Shown here piece by piece: positions 32,792 to 43,905 of a stretch of 64,000 bases of DNA; within the stretch, counting starts at the first letter, position 1; the number at the start of each line of letters is the position of its first letter. The stretch covers positions 84,499,350-84,563,349 of the forward strand of contig JBANSL010000006.1 in assembly GCA_037127255.1 (NCBI GenBank), written 5' to 3'. The DNA comes from Persicaria tinctoria (Eukaryota > Streptophyta > Magnoliopsida > Caryophyllales > Polygonaceae). The translations under genes and the position numbers were made by a program. Under the pieces are notes generated by a model. It saw only the letters and a program-made list of their open reading frames with translations. It did not search any database and was not told the origin of the DNA.

Positions 32792-35700
32792 TCACGTGAA
32801 ATATTTCTTCACGAATTTTCCATTCACGCAGAAGTATATCACTTCACCTTCGGCATTTGAGAGTTCATATGCCCCTTTAGGGAAAACTTTGGTCACCACA
32901 TAAGGACCTTCCCATTTTGCTTGAAACTTTCCTTGGGATTTTCGGTTGACCACAATTGGTCGCCTAATGGTAAGGACCAAGTCACCAACAATAAATGAGC
33001 GAAATTTGACCCGTTTATTGAATGCCCCAGCCACTTGGGCTTGGTAGATTTCCAGTTTTTGTTGTGTTGCTAGCCGATGCTCATCCAATGCTTCGAGCTC
33101 GGCCAGACGGATCTTGACATTCTCTTCCGGGTCGGTGAGCTGAACTGCAACTCTGAGAAATGGCAACTGAATTTCTAAGGGTAAAACAGCTTCAGACCCA
33201 AAGACCAGGTTGTAAGGCGTACAACCAGTCGATGTGCGTGTTGTTGTCCGATAAGCCCATAGTGCCTCCGGTAGCCGTTCATGCCAATCTCTTTTGGATT
33301 TTGACACCATCTTCTTTAAAATCTTGCATAGCACTTTATTAAATGCCTCAACTTGACCATTTGATGACGGGTTATAGCTCGATGAGAAGCTATGCTTAAA
33401 CCCAAACTTCTCGCTCAACTTCACCAGCATCTGATTTTTGAAGTAGAGAGCGTTGTCCGAGATGATTTTTGAAGGAACTCCATATCGGTAGATCAAATGA
33501 GTTCTTATGAAGTTAGCGACTTCCTTAGCTCTCACTTCCTTCAACGGTATAGCTTCGGCCCATTTGGAGAAGTAGTCTGTAGCAGCCAAGATATACTGGT
33601 GCCCTCGAGAGGACGATGGATTTATACACCCTACAACGTCGAGACCCCATGCATTAAATGGCCATGACAAAGTAGTCGGGTGCAACAATTGAGGAGGCTG
33701 GTGTATGAAGTTGCTGTGAATTTGACAAGCGTGGCAGGCTTTAGAAAAATCCATGGCATCCTTCACCATTGTTGTCCAATAATAGCCTAATCGTTTGATT
33801 TGATTAGCTAATTTAGGACCAGCTTGATGCGCCCCGCATACCCCAGCGTGGGTTTCTGCGAGAATATATTTGGCTTCTTCATTCGATAAGCATCTTAATA
33901 ATATTCCATCGAATGTTCTTCGATACAAAGTGTCATTCCTAAGTAGGAACCTTGACACTCGCCTTTTAACATCCACTTTCTTTTTAGCATCATCAGGAAG
34001 GACTCCATGACGAAGATACTCAATGAGCGGCTGCCGCCAGTCTGTTTCTTCTTCAACTTCATATACGGAAACGACATCCACATCTTCGTTGGGCTCGGCT
34101 CGCTCCGAAGCTGACATAAGCAAATGTCGCTCCCCGATTGTAATCTCGATTTCTCTTTCACTTGGCAATGTCAGTGACGCAGCCAATTTAGCCAATGCAT
34201 CTGCTTGGTCATTTTCGGACCTTGATACATGCACGATTTCTATCTGACAAAACTGGTGCATGAGATGCCTAGCTCTTTGATGCAAAAGAAGCAGATTTGC
34301 GTTTTTGACTTCATACTGGCCATTCAGCTGCCTGATTACTAACTGAGAGTCACCAAACACCTTTAATGGGTCAGCGTTCATCTCAAGAGCTATCTCTAGG
34401 CCAATGATGAGTGCCTCATATTCTGCCACGTTGTTTGTGCAATTTTCTAAAAGAGAAAATGAATAAGGCATTATTCCCTCGGTTGGGGTGATGAATACTA
34501 TGCCCACTCCGGCCCCTCTTCTCTTTGCAGCGCCATCAAAGTATAACTGCCAAGATTTTCCTTCTGTCATGAAGACTTCTTCATCTGGCAAATCATCCAC
34601 TAACTCCTCGTTATCGGGAGTAGGATGGGCGGCTAAGAAATCAGCTATGACTTGGCCCTTGACCGCCTTTTGGGACACAAACTTGATGTCAAAGGGAGCC
34701 AAAAGCATAGCCCATTTAGCTAGTCTTCCCGACAACACCGTCTTGGACAAAATGTATCGCAAAGGATCAGCTCTAGAGATTAATGTGATTTAATGAGACA
34801 AGAGATAATGTCGTAGCTTTTGGATAGCAAAGATCAATGCCAGACATATCTTCTCCATAGCAGGATAATTTAATTCTGCCCCAACCATCGTTCGGCTGAT
34901 GTAGTACAAGGCATTTTCCTTTCCTTCGTCATTATTTTGGGCTAACATTGCCCCTAACGACCGCTCAAGACTTGCGGTGTACAAGACTAAGGGTTTTCCC
35001 TGAACTGGTGCCAGGAGGACTGGCGGGTCAGTCAAGTATTTCTTGATGCTGTCGAGAGCATTTTGACAAGCTTGGTCCCATATGACCGGAACATCTTTCT
35101 TCATCAACCTCAGAAAGGGTTGACACCTCCCCGTCAGATTTGAAATAAAACGCCGGATGTAGGCAAGTTTTCCCTGTAGACCTCGCAACTCAAGGAGATT
35201 CCTCGGGGCTGGCATTTGCACGATTGCCTTGATTTTATCGGGGTCGATTTCTATGCCCCATCCTCGAACAATGAAGCCAAGAAACTTGCCTGAAATTACA
35301 CCAAAGGCACATTTAAGGGGATTCATCTTCAATTGGTGTTTTCGCAACTTCTCGAAGATTCTCTTGAGATCATCCAAATGATCCTCTTTTTTTTTTGTTT
35401 TCACCACAAGGTCATCCACATAGCACTCAATGATGTTGTGAAGCAAATCATGAAAGATCACCGTCATGGCTCTTTGATAGGTCGCTCCCGCATTTTTCAG
35501 ACCAAAAGGCATTACTGTATAGCAATACGTGCCTAGAGGTGTCCGGAAAGCTGTTAATTCTTCGTCTTCGGGATGCATCTTAATCTGATTATACCCTGAG
35601 AAACCATCCATGAAGGATAAGGATTGAAACCCCGTGGTGGAATCAACCAACAACTCAGTTATCGGAAGAGGGAATTCATCTTTGGGACATGCTTCATTTA

Positions 35701-38700
35701 AGTCCCGAAAATCCACACAAATACGGAGCTGGCCAATCTTCTTCTTGACAGGAACAATGTTTGCCAACCAGATTGGGTATTGGACTTCACGAATGAATCC
35801 AGCCTCAATGAGCTTGTTGACTTCGGTTTTAATCTGCACTGTCAGCTCGGGCCGAAAACGACGTTGAGCTTGCTTTACTGGCTTTTCCTCTTCGGAGACA
35901 GATAGCTTGTGCATAGCCACCTTAGGATCCAAACCAGGCATGTCTTGATATCCCCAAGCAAATACATCTCTATATTCATTGAGAAGATGCTCATATGATC
36001 CTCTTTCCTCTTCTGTTAGCAAAGCGCTAACGAATACGGGCTTAGGGTCTTCTATAGTCCCCAAGTTGATCTCTTGTAGTTTGTCAACCGTAGCTTGACC
36101 TCCATCTTCCATTTCTGGCGGAGCAGGTTGGACCACATTAAGAAAATCCTGAGGATCTTCACTTGGCTCACTCCTTGTATAGGTCAATACCATATTTACT
36201 TCTTCTGTTTGAGCATCCATGGGATCTTCATCTTCGCAAGTGGAGGTTTCTAGCTTCTTATTCTTCAGCTTCCACTTTCTGGTCTTCTTGGTGTTGGCCC
36301 TCTTGTGTTTAGGCACGTTAACTCTTCCAAGCCTCTCGAACACAGAAACTCTTGGAGCACCTGTCCCAAGTTTTTTTAAAACCGTGACTCAAGGTGCATT
36401 TGTTGCGTCTTGTGAGAACATATTTTGCTCTTGGCTTGTTAGAGTCATAGGCTCCAAGACTTTAGCAGACAATAACTCCCCCTCTTGGGAGATTTGTAGA
36501 TCATCCATCGAGATCTCATTGAGGGATTTCCGCGAAGCTTTTCTTTTCAATAGAGGTCTTGTTGCCTTAACTTTGATGGCCTTATGATGCTTTGAAGAGG
36601 CTTGTTCGACCGGTGCCTTAGAAGACTCACCCTTGAACACCACTCTTACATTTTCATTTCTTTTATCTCCGAAATGTGTTTGAATGACCAACTTCTTCTT
36701 TGGAACGGATTGGTCGATTTTGCGGAGAGGACAAGTGTAGCTTGTCATTAGGGAGTGCATAGCCTTCTCTGCTGCACTCAATGGCTTCTGGCCGGGTTGT
36801 CTCTTATCCTTGGGTGTGTATTTGAATAACACCTTCGGACGTGTCTCTGGATCTTCTCTTATTCGGACAAGAGAGACCTTGGGTGATGGGGACTCTTCTT
36901 GGGTCATTGCTCCCTTTTGTGGACTGACACTTTTACCTTCCTCTTTCGCTTCCGTACGCGGATTGGAGTTAGAGTGAATAGTCTTGTAGAATTTGGCGTC
37001 CGCGTAATTAACGCTTTCACCTTGAAAAGGATCGCTATCGCCACGGATAGTCCTTTCATTTCCGTTTTCATCGGTGTACTTCAAGCACTGATGAAGTGTA
37101 GAAGCAATCGACTTGCTGGCATGGAGCCATGGCCTCCCTAGCAAAGCGTTATAGGAGGTTCCAGCGTCGATGACGTGGAAAAGAGCATCCTTGTAGAGAT
37201 CATCCAGAACTACTTTCAAGGCAATAGCGCCCAAAGCTTTTTGTCCCACCTGGTTGAAACCTTGAATGGTGAGCAATGTGGGTGACAGATGATCGACGGT
37301 CAATCCCATTGCTTCCAAGACCCGTAAAGGTAATAGATTCACCGCAGACCCACAATCCAGCAGGATTCTGTTGACTTTTGCATCCCCAATCGTACCCGTG
37401 ACATATAAGGGTCTATTGTGATCGGTGTTTCCTAATTGGAGGTCTCCGTCAGAGAAAGTTATGGATGCCATGCATGAAGCACATTGAGATGGAGTGGGCA
37501 AAGCCACCTCATCAACCTCAACTCGATCCACTTGGTCTTTGTAATCTTCTGGATCCATGAGGGCCTGAATCAAGGCCTTCCTTAAATCGGTCGACATTTG
37601 TAATGCGTCATATACACTTAAGCGTGCAGGAATGCGCTTTAAATGGCCGATCACGTCGTACTTCACTTGCTCCTTAAAAGAAGCTTTACGAAGCAACACA
37701 GGCCTCCGTGGCACGACATCTTTTTGGGCAGACGTCCCAGCTTCCTGGTCTTTCTGACCCAATGTGGGAGTCTCATTTTCAATCGCCTCCTCAAAATTTG
37801 TAGCATTTGGAGTCTCATTGACAAGTGGCCCCCTCCCTTTCCCTTTTTCCTTCGGCTTAGGAGGTGGCAAATTCTTTCCCGAACGAAGAGTAACTTCATC
37901 AGCCTCTAACTCTTCTTCCTCAACTTTCTCGGCCCATGTGGCCATGCAACATTGAACAATTTCTTCTTCCCAAAATAACTCATCTTCAGAAAAATCATTT
38001 TCTAAGAGTTCTTTCGGAATGAAGTCCTTCAGAGTAATCATCTGGCGTATAGGCTGAATATACTCTTCATCAGAATCATCTTCTGACTTCTTGCTCTTCT
38101 TGTTTTTGCTCTTGTTTTTCCTTTTCTTATTTTTCTTCTCGGGATTTCTACCGATCATTCTAAAGCCCGTAGGTCCGGTATGCCGAGTACTATTTGGATG
38201 AGACTTCTTTCGGCTTAGACAGACCTGCCACTTATAACCATCCTCACCGTCTTCGTCGTGTGAAAATGATTCTTCAATGTTTGACTGCTTTAGGACCTCA
38301 TACAGAGTCGGGCAGTCTGGTTCTTCCCTTGGCATGCCAGGATATGCCCATACAGTGCGTACTTTATCACGCATCTGAAATTGCACCGGGACCGCCTTCG
38401 GGGGTAATGACGCTGTAGGGATGTCATCTGGTGAAGGAACAACCTCAACCTCTTCTACTATGGAGACGGGATTTGACGAGGCTGCTTGGCCTTTAGAGCT
38501 TGCACCTTCGATTTCAATTTCTCCCTTGTTGATCGTTCTTTCCACGATGTCTTTGAACACGTAGCAGTCTTCGAGAGGATGACTAAAAATTCGATGATAA
38601 GGGCAATACTTTGGATCACCTGTTTTGTCAGCCTCATTTGGCCTCTTTGGCTCGGGGAGTGACAACATATTTGCAGCCATCAACTCGTTGAATATCCCTC

Positions 38701-40615
38701 TTACATCCTCATCGTCAAAGGGATATTTTTTCTGCTTCCTCTCCTCGAGAGATAGTCTCTTAGGAGGCTCTCTGGTTTGGGTCTTCTCTTGTGACTTGGA
38801 GTTGCTCCCTGAGGATTTTCCTTGAGGCTTAATGAAAGTAGCCATGGACTCCCCTTTCTTTGCGGGCTTTTTATTGTCATCCCTCCTTCCTTCATTAATT
38901 TAAGGTCGGTTCGTTGTAAGCTTGCGTCGAGCCAATTGCCGCTCAACATTGCAAGCCTTTGAAACCAAGGTATCGAAAGAACGAGGCTCCGCACTACCGA
39001 CATGAATTGCAAGCTCGGGAAGTAGATTATTGACGCACATCTGCACACACGCTTCTTCGCTCAATTTCTCTGAGCATTGCAGTCTCAAACTTCTCCACCT
39101 TGCGATGAAGTCATTAGCTGACTCATTTGACCTCTGTTGGGTGTTTGCCAAGTCCATGATGGAGACTCTGGCTTTCGAGCTCACAAATTGAGCCAAGAAT
39201 TCTTTTTGTAAGTCATCCCATGTATGGATAGACTCTGGCTGAAGCTGTGTGTACCAAGTGAAGGCTGACCCTCGTAATGACTGGACAAACTGCCTGATCA
39301 ATAGAGGATCACTTAAGGCGGTTTCTCCGCACGCTGAGTAAAAGTGGGCCAAGTGCTCACGAGGTGACCCGTTAATCCCATCGAATTTATCAAAGTTTGG
39401 CCTCTGATAATTCGGAGGAAATGGGATGGCGTCAAACTCTGCCGGATAAGGCTTCCTGTAGCCAATCACAGGCGGACTCTGAGAAATCTTGAATTCCCGA
39501 ATCCCTTGTGCGATCCATTCTTTTATATCCTGAGGAGAGATAGAGGTACTGTTTTCTCCCGTGTTGGGAATCTCTTGCCTGTTCTCCGAATTTTGCTCTT
39601 GCCTGTTCTCCGAATTTTGCTGTTGGAGCTGGTCCATGAGCAATTTAATTTGAGCATCCCTTTCCTCTAGCTTCTTTTGTAATTCCTGGAGCTGCTCTTC
39701 AGTGCTTGTTGCCCCAGTCACTAGAACTGGCATGCTTTCAACTTCTTCCTCAGAGTCATTGGATGACCCACCCTCGCTTACAACAAGCGGAAAATCCTCC
39801 TCTTGAAATAGAGAAGTAGAGTCCCCATATAATGGGGAATTTTGCTTTTCTTCTTCAACCGTTTCTGGATTCGAAGATTGGGTGGTCACTCTAGCATATG
39901 ACTCGGCCTTAGACATAGACCTTGTCACTCGCCGCAACTGGGTAGAAAGCGACGTTGATTTCTCGGCTATAGCTATAACCTTTCCTTTCTTCTCGACTTG
40001 AGAAGCCTTAGATGTCTCCTTTTGAGGCTTTGCCGGATTTGCTACCCCAACCTCTGGAACCTTGGCCTTTTGAGCCTTCACAGTTGAGGATATTGCCTCC
40101 GACTCCTCATCAGAATAGGAGGTAACCAAAACCTGGACTACATTGTCCATGTCGACAGGGATAGACCCAAAGAAAATTTTCCTTGGGATATCGATAAGAT
40201 CCTTGGCAGCTCTCCACAATGTTGCATTGGCCTGTTCCAGAGCAGGGGAACGAGCCAATTTGCGAAGCGCTTCTGTCTTTCTGCGTTGGGAACCACATTT
40301 GCGTCCCCTCTTCCTGCGAGGGTTGTTTTCCTTCTACGCCTCATTCGCAGCTGGCTTTGAGACCCTGGTCGAGTTACCGTTTCTCTTGATAACTCGAATG
40401 ATTGGCCCACGAGAAGGCCTAGGAGTGAGCTCTTCTCCGCCGGTTCCTTCCTCCCTGATAGCTTCGAAGCTGTTGTTGGTTGGGATCTCAGCTCTGATCG
40501 ACTCCCTAGTCACGTCGAGCTGGACCTTAAACGACCTCTTCTTCAGCCAGCGACCACCTTCCACGAGAAAGGTAGCAGGTAGTTCGTTGAAGTTGAAAAT
40601 AGCTCTTGGTGCCAT
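32792..40615 (-). pseudogene. Tat/Ogre gag-pol polyprotein, one frame with four stop codons
   Basis: From ATG 40615-40613 (MAPRAIFNFNELP) to the stop at 32792, everything lies in a single frame of about 2600 codons. It is broken only by TAG (40336-40334), TAA (38902-38900), TGA (36391-36389) and TAA (34792-34790). Domains: gag core near residues 430-570, a Cys/His cluster near 670, retropepsin LLDCGSAVN near 1105, RT with CYVDD near 1732, RNase H near 1877, a second archaeal-type RNase H (LYFDGAAKRRGAG) near 2023, and integrase with HAGVCGAHQAG/CHACQIH finger and catalytic D, D, E in GLDVVG, ISDNALYF and GQVEAFNK near 2323-2422. Catalytic residues appear intact, so nonsense codons are the visible damage. 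Copy 1 reads AAG at the first stop and CAA at the second. Confidence 0.9.
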
Positions 40616-40683
40616 TTTTCTCCTACAAATAAGAAATAGGCAAATATTAGTTTCAACACAACTAAGAGATGAAAAGGCAAAAA

Positions 40684-40709
40684 GGGTCCCACTGGGCGTG
40701 CCAAAAATA
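40684..40709 (-). other. primer-binding region of Tat/Ogre copy 2
   Basis: TATTTTTGGCACGCCCAGTG on the minus strand directly after the 5' LTR terminus, the same as in copy 1 apart from one base. Confidence 0.55.
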
Positions 40710-41372
40710 TGTTGAACAAAAATGCGTGAATAATTGTAAAACATATTTTATTTATTTATTTTTTTAGAATTTGAGTTCGACCCCTTTTGGTTATCCTCTT
40801 GATTCGAAGTCGTATCGACACCAAGACTTAAGTGGTTTTGGTGATTTGAGCTGCACCCGAATTTTTTAACGGGTTGCCTACGTATCTCTTGGGAGAGAAT
40901 CAAGCCTTACGTGTTCAGAGTGTTTGAGACGATTTAATTTTTGGGTTTGGTGATTGAACCCGACAGGCTTGAGCTTTATGTCGGGTGTCCTACGTACCCG
41001 TTTGGAACGGGATCAAATCACCCGTAGTTCTTTTAGGAACCAATTATTTAATTTGGTTGGACTTTGACCTTATATTCATTGAAAAGTGAATTTGGAGGTT
41101 AACGACTGTACCCGATATAATTTTAGTATTCAATATCGGGTTACCTACGTAGCCGATATGAGGCGTCAAGTCTTTAAGTAGTTCTCTTTTTAAGAACCGT
41201 TTGAATTTGGAGAGATTTAATTTGAGATTTTGACCCCGTTTTCTTTTTTCTCGTTTAAAAGTCAATTTTGAGATTGACCCACTGGAATAAACCGGCAATG
41301 AAATTTTACGAGTTTAACTTTGTAATTTTTGTCAAACTCAATGTCTAATTTGCCCCAAGCATAATTCTTATA

Positions 41373-42017
41373 CGGAAATTTCGCCAGGTACCCCTGGGGT
41401 ATTGCAAAATTCGCCGGGTATACAACTTTTTTACAAAATTCGCGTGGTACTCCTGAGGTTTTAACCCATTTCGCCTCGTACCCTTCCCGGTTAACTTTAA
41501 CTTTTTTTTGTGTTTTCCGTTAGTTTGCTCAAAAAAGAAAAAGAAAAAGAAAAAGAAAAGGAAAAGAAAGAAAGAACGGAGACGCGAAGACAGAGCGAGG
41601 AGAGAAACGCGAAGACAGAGCGAGGAAAGAGACGCGAGGAGAGCGACGCTCGGACCTGGTGGCTGCGCTCGGGCTCGGCGGCTGCGCTCGGATCTGGTGG
41701 CTGCGCTCGGACCTGGTGGCTGCGCTCGGACCTAGGGTTCGGACCTGTTGCTGCGCTCGGGCCTAGGGTTCGGACCTGTTGCTTCGCCCTCGCGAGAAAG
41801 GTAAGACGTTTACTGTTGCTGCACCTCGTTGCTGCGCTTGGGGGATTGCACCTGTTGCAAATCTGATGAATTGTTTCTGTTGAAATTGTTTAGGGTTGAA
41901 ATTTGATGCATATCTCTCCTCGCGTTTCTGTTGAATTGTTTAGGGAATTGCACCTCGTTCGGACCTGTTTCTCTTGAATTGTTTAGGGTTGAAATTTGAT
42001 GCATATCTCAATTTAGG
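41373..42017 (+). repeat. left TIR of the MULE
   Basis: Reverse-complement match to 46879-47517. It contains an (AAAAAG)n-like purine tract near 41530-41575, a G/C-rich tandem of CTGCGCTCGGACCTGGTGG units (41648-41785) and a strong splice donor GAAAG|GTAAGA at 41800/41801. Confidence 0.92.
41648..41785. repeat. G/C-rich tandem repeat within the left TIR
   Basis: About six degenerate units built on GGCTGCGCTCGGACCT, directly upstream of the shared splice donor; fewer units lie in the right TIR. This is a likely transcription start or leader region by position. Confidence 0.7.
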
Positions 42018-42491
42018 GTCTGAATCTGGGATATTTCGGGAAATTTCGATAGATATAGGGTTGAAATTTAGGGTTGAATCTGTTGAAATCGATACTTTTG
42101 CTGTTGAAAGGTAACACTTTTGCTGTTGAAATCGAAATTTAGGGTTGAGTCTGTTGAAATCGATACTTTTGCTGTTGAAAGGTAACACTTTTGCTGTTGA
42201 AATTCGATAGAGCAAGATGCAATACCTGGGAAATTTCTGCACTCATCGATGAAAACCTTGTTGTATTGACATGAACTCCATGAATATTGGTTTGGTGTGG
42301 TATTAATCTGTTGTGCATCCTAACATTATTCATGAAAACCTTGTTGTATTGACATGAACTCCATGAATCAAGGATCATATTCTCTCATTAAAGCTAGAAT
42401 TGGCAAGGGGTTTAGTTGTTTTTGTTGAAATCGGTAGATATCGAAATCGCTAGGGTTTGCTGAAATCAATACCCCCCATGTGATTATGCAG

Positions 42492-43086
42492 GATGAGTGC
42501 ACAATCGTCCACAACTTGGGGAAGAATTGAAAAGAAATTCATGCGGCTTCGTTGCCGCCACGAGGTGCCTGCTGTAGTTTTAACGGTAACTGACACGACT
42601 AATGAGTCATATCTAAAACGCTTTCATCGATGTCCGTTTTGGATGGTATGTTCTAGTCACTTGTGTCAATTTAGAGTTACTCCCGTTAGATGCATATACT
42701 TTGATATTTGATTGCCAATGGGTTTGTGTGTTCACTGAATATAGGGGAAATATGATTGCGGTTTCTTTCAATGGTGTGAGAACGACGCACCTACTATGAA
42801 ATCTAATCCAACATTGCAGAATAGTACATTTGAAGATTACAAATCAAAAGTGGACTCTCTTGAAATTAGCCTTGCGGATTCAAAAGAGAAGAGAAAGTTC
42901 TTAAAATTGAAGGTGAATTCACTCGAAGTTGAGAATGCTTCTTTGAAGACAGAGAATTCAATCCTGAAGTCGGACAAATATTCGAATGTTGCAAGGGATC
43001 ATTTCTCCACAAGACTTGTCCTTTATTCTTGGGGTGTTGTTGTTGTTGTTGTGGCTTTAGCTTACGTTGTGTCGTTGATGTTCTAG
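42492..43086 (+). CDS. GRF-type zinc finger protein with coiled coil and C-terminal membrane segment (MULE accessory gene)
   Basis: Two coding exons: 42493-42645 and 42745-43086. The intron 42646-42744 has GT/AG ends and keeps the frame. The 164-residue product has a GRF-like finger at about residues 19-65: RCRHEVPAVVL, HRCPFW, then DCGFFQWCEND; the usual CxCG start is CRH here. Residues ~78-128 form a coiled coil (SLEVENASLKTENSILKSD) and ~143-163 a hydrophobic tail anchor (YSWGVVVVVVALAYVV). An AG splice acceptor sits one base before the ATG, so a 5' intron from the TIR donor at 41801 to 42491 is likely. GRF fingers bind nucleic acid in other proteins; the role here is unknown. It faces the transposase gene, as mudrB faces mudrA in MuDR, but is not related to mudrB as far as I can see. 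Confidence 0.75.
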
Positions 43087-43905
43087 CATTTGTCGAATTA
43101 TGTAAAAGGGCAGGTTTATCTAACTGTCTAATTAACAAATGTCGAATTTTGGTTTTTGTTAAATGGGTTTTAGTTTATGTGAGGTTTGTTTCTGAATTGT
43201 TATCTTAAATGTAAGATTGAGTAGTTTATGTATGGTCTTGGTTTTCCTTGTTGGAATTGATCTTTAGGGATTTAAAAGAATTGAATGAATTACTTTTATT
43301 GCCAACTTAACCTGTGAATATGATTTGTTAATGAGTCATCAGTTAAGATGCAATTGATTTCATCCCCACTTTCATCCCCATTTTCTGTTATTATATAGTG
43401 CATACTGTCAGAATATGTTGCATAACCAAATTAAGACTACATTTAGGCAAAATGATAAAAATCTTGACAACATGTCGACAAGGAATCAAAAGGTAAGCTA
43501 AAGACTTCAAAAGATTCCTAAATAAAAATTGTTCAAAAGCCAAGCTAAAGGTTTTGACAGTAACATCATCCTTCAAACGATTCCTAAATAACAATTCTTC
43601 AAAAATCAAAGCTAAAGACAATTCTTCAAAACACTTCTTCAAAAGGTAGCAACCATTCTCCTACTGAGTCCCAGCTGTCTCCTTTGATTTTTTTGACCGT
43701 GATCGTCGTTCAACTCGGATGCCTTGTTCCGCTCTCACCTGTCGTGCAGTTGGGCCCCCTTTGCACGTCTTGACATTATGCCCATATGCCCGCGACAATC
43801 AAATGGCGTAATCGTTACAAACAAATGACAAGATGCATGTGAGGAAAACTTCTCAAACAGTACGAGGAACAAGACCTGGCATCGTCCACATCTCACTACG
43901 CGAGA
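43087..43905. other. MULE region between the two convergent genes
   Basis: Contains the 3' ends of both genes. The left half is A/T-rich and shows no gene. The right half (43675-43880) holds, on the minus strand, remnants of a transposase C-terminal zinc knuckle and a basic tail (RRSRSKKSKETAGTQ) with no convincing splice acceptor. Confidence 0.55.

Noticed and set aside
41508..41866. K/E/R-rich ORFs at the start of the MULE
   Set aside because: They are purine-tract and tandem-repeat sequence in the TIR, mirrored at 47061-47412, and are probably leader or promoter DNA.
42866..43138. Minus-strand ORF opposite the GRF gene
   Set aside because: It is the antisense shadow of the coiled-coil exon; the plus-strand two-exon model has consistent splice sites and domain content.
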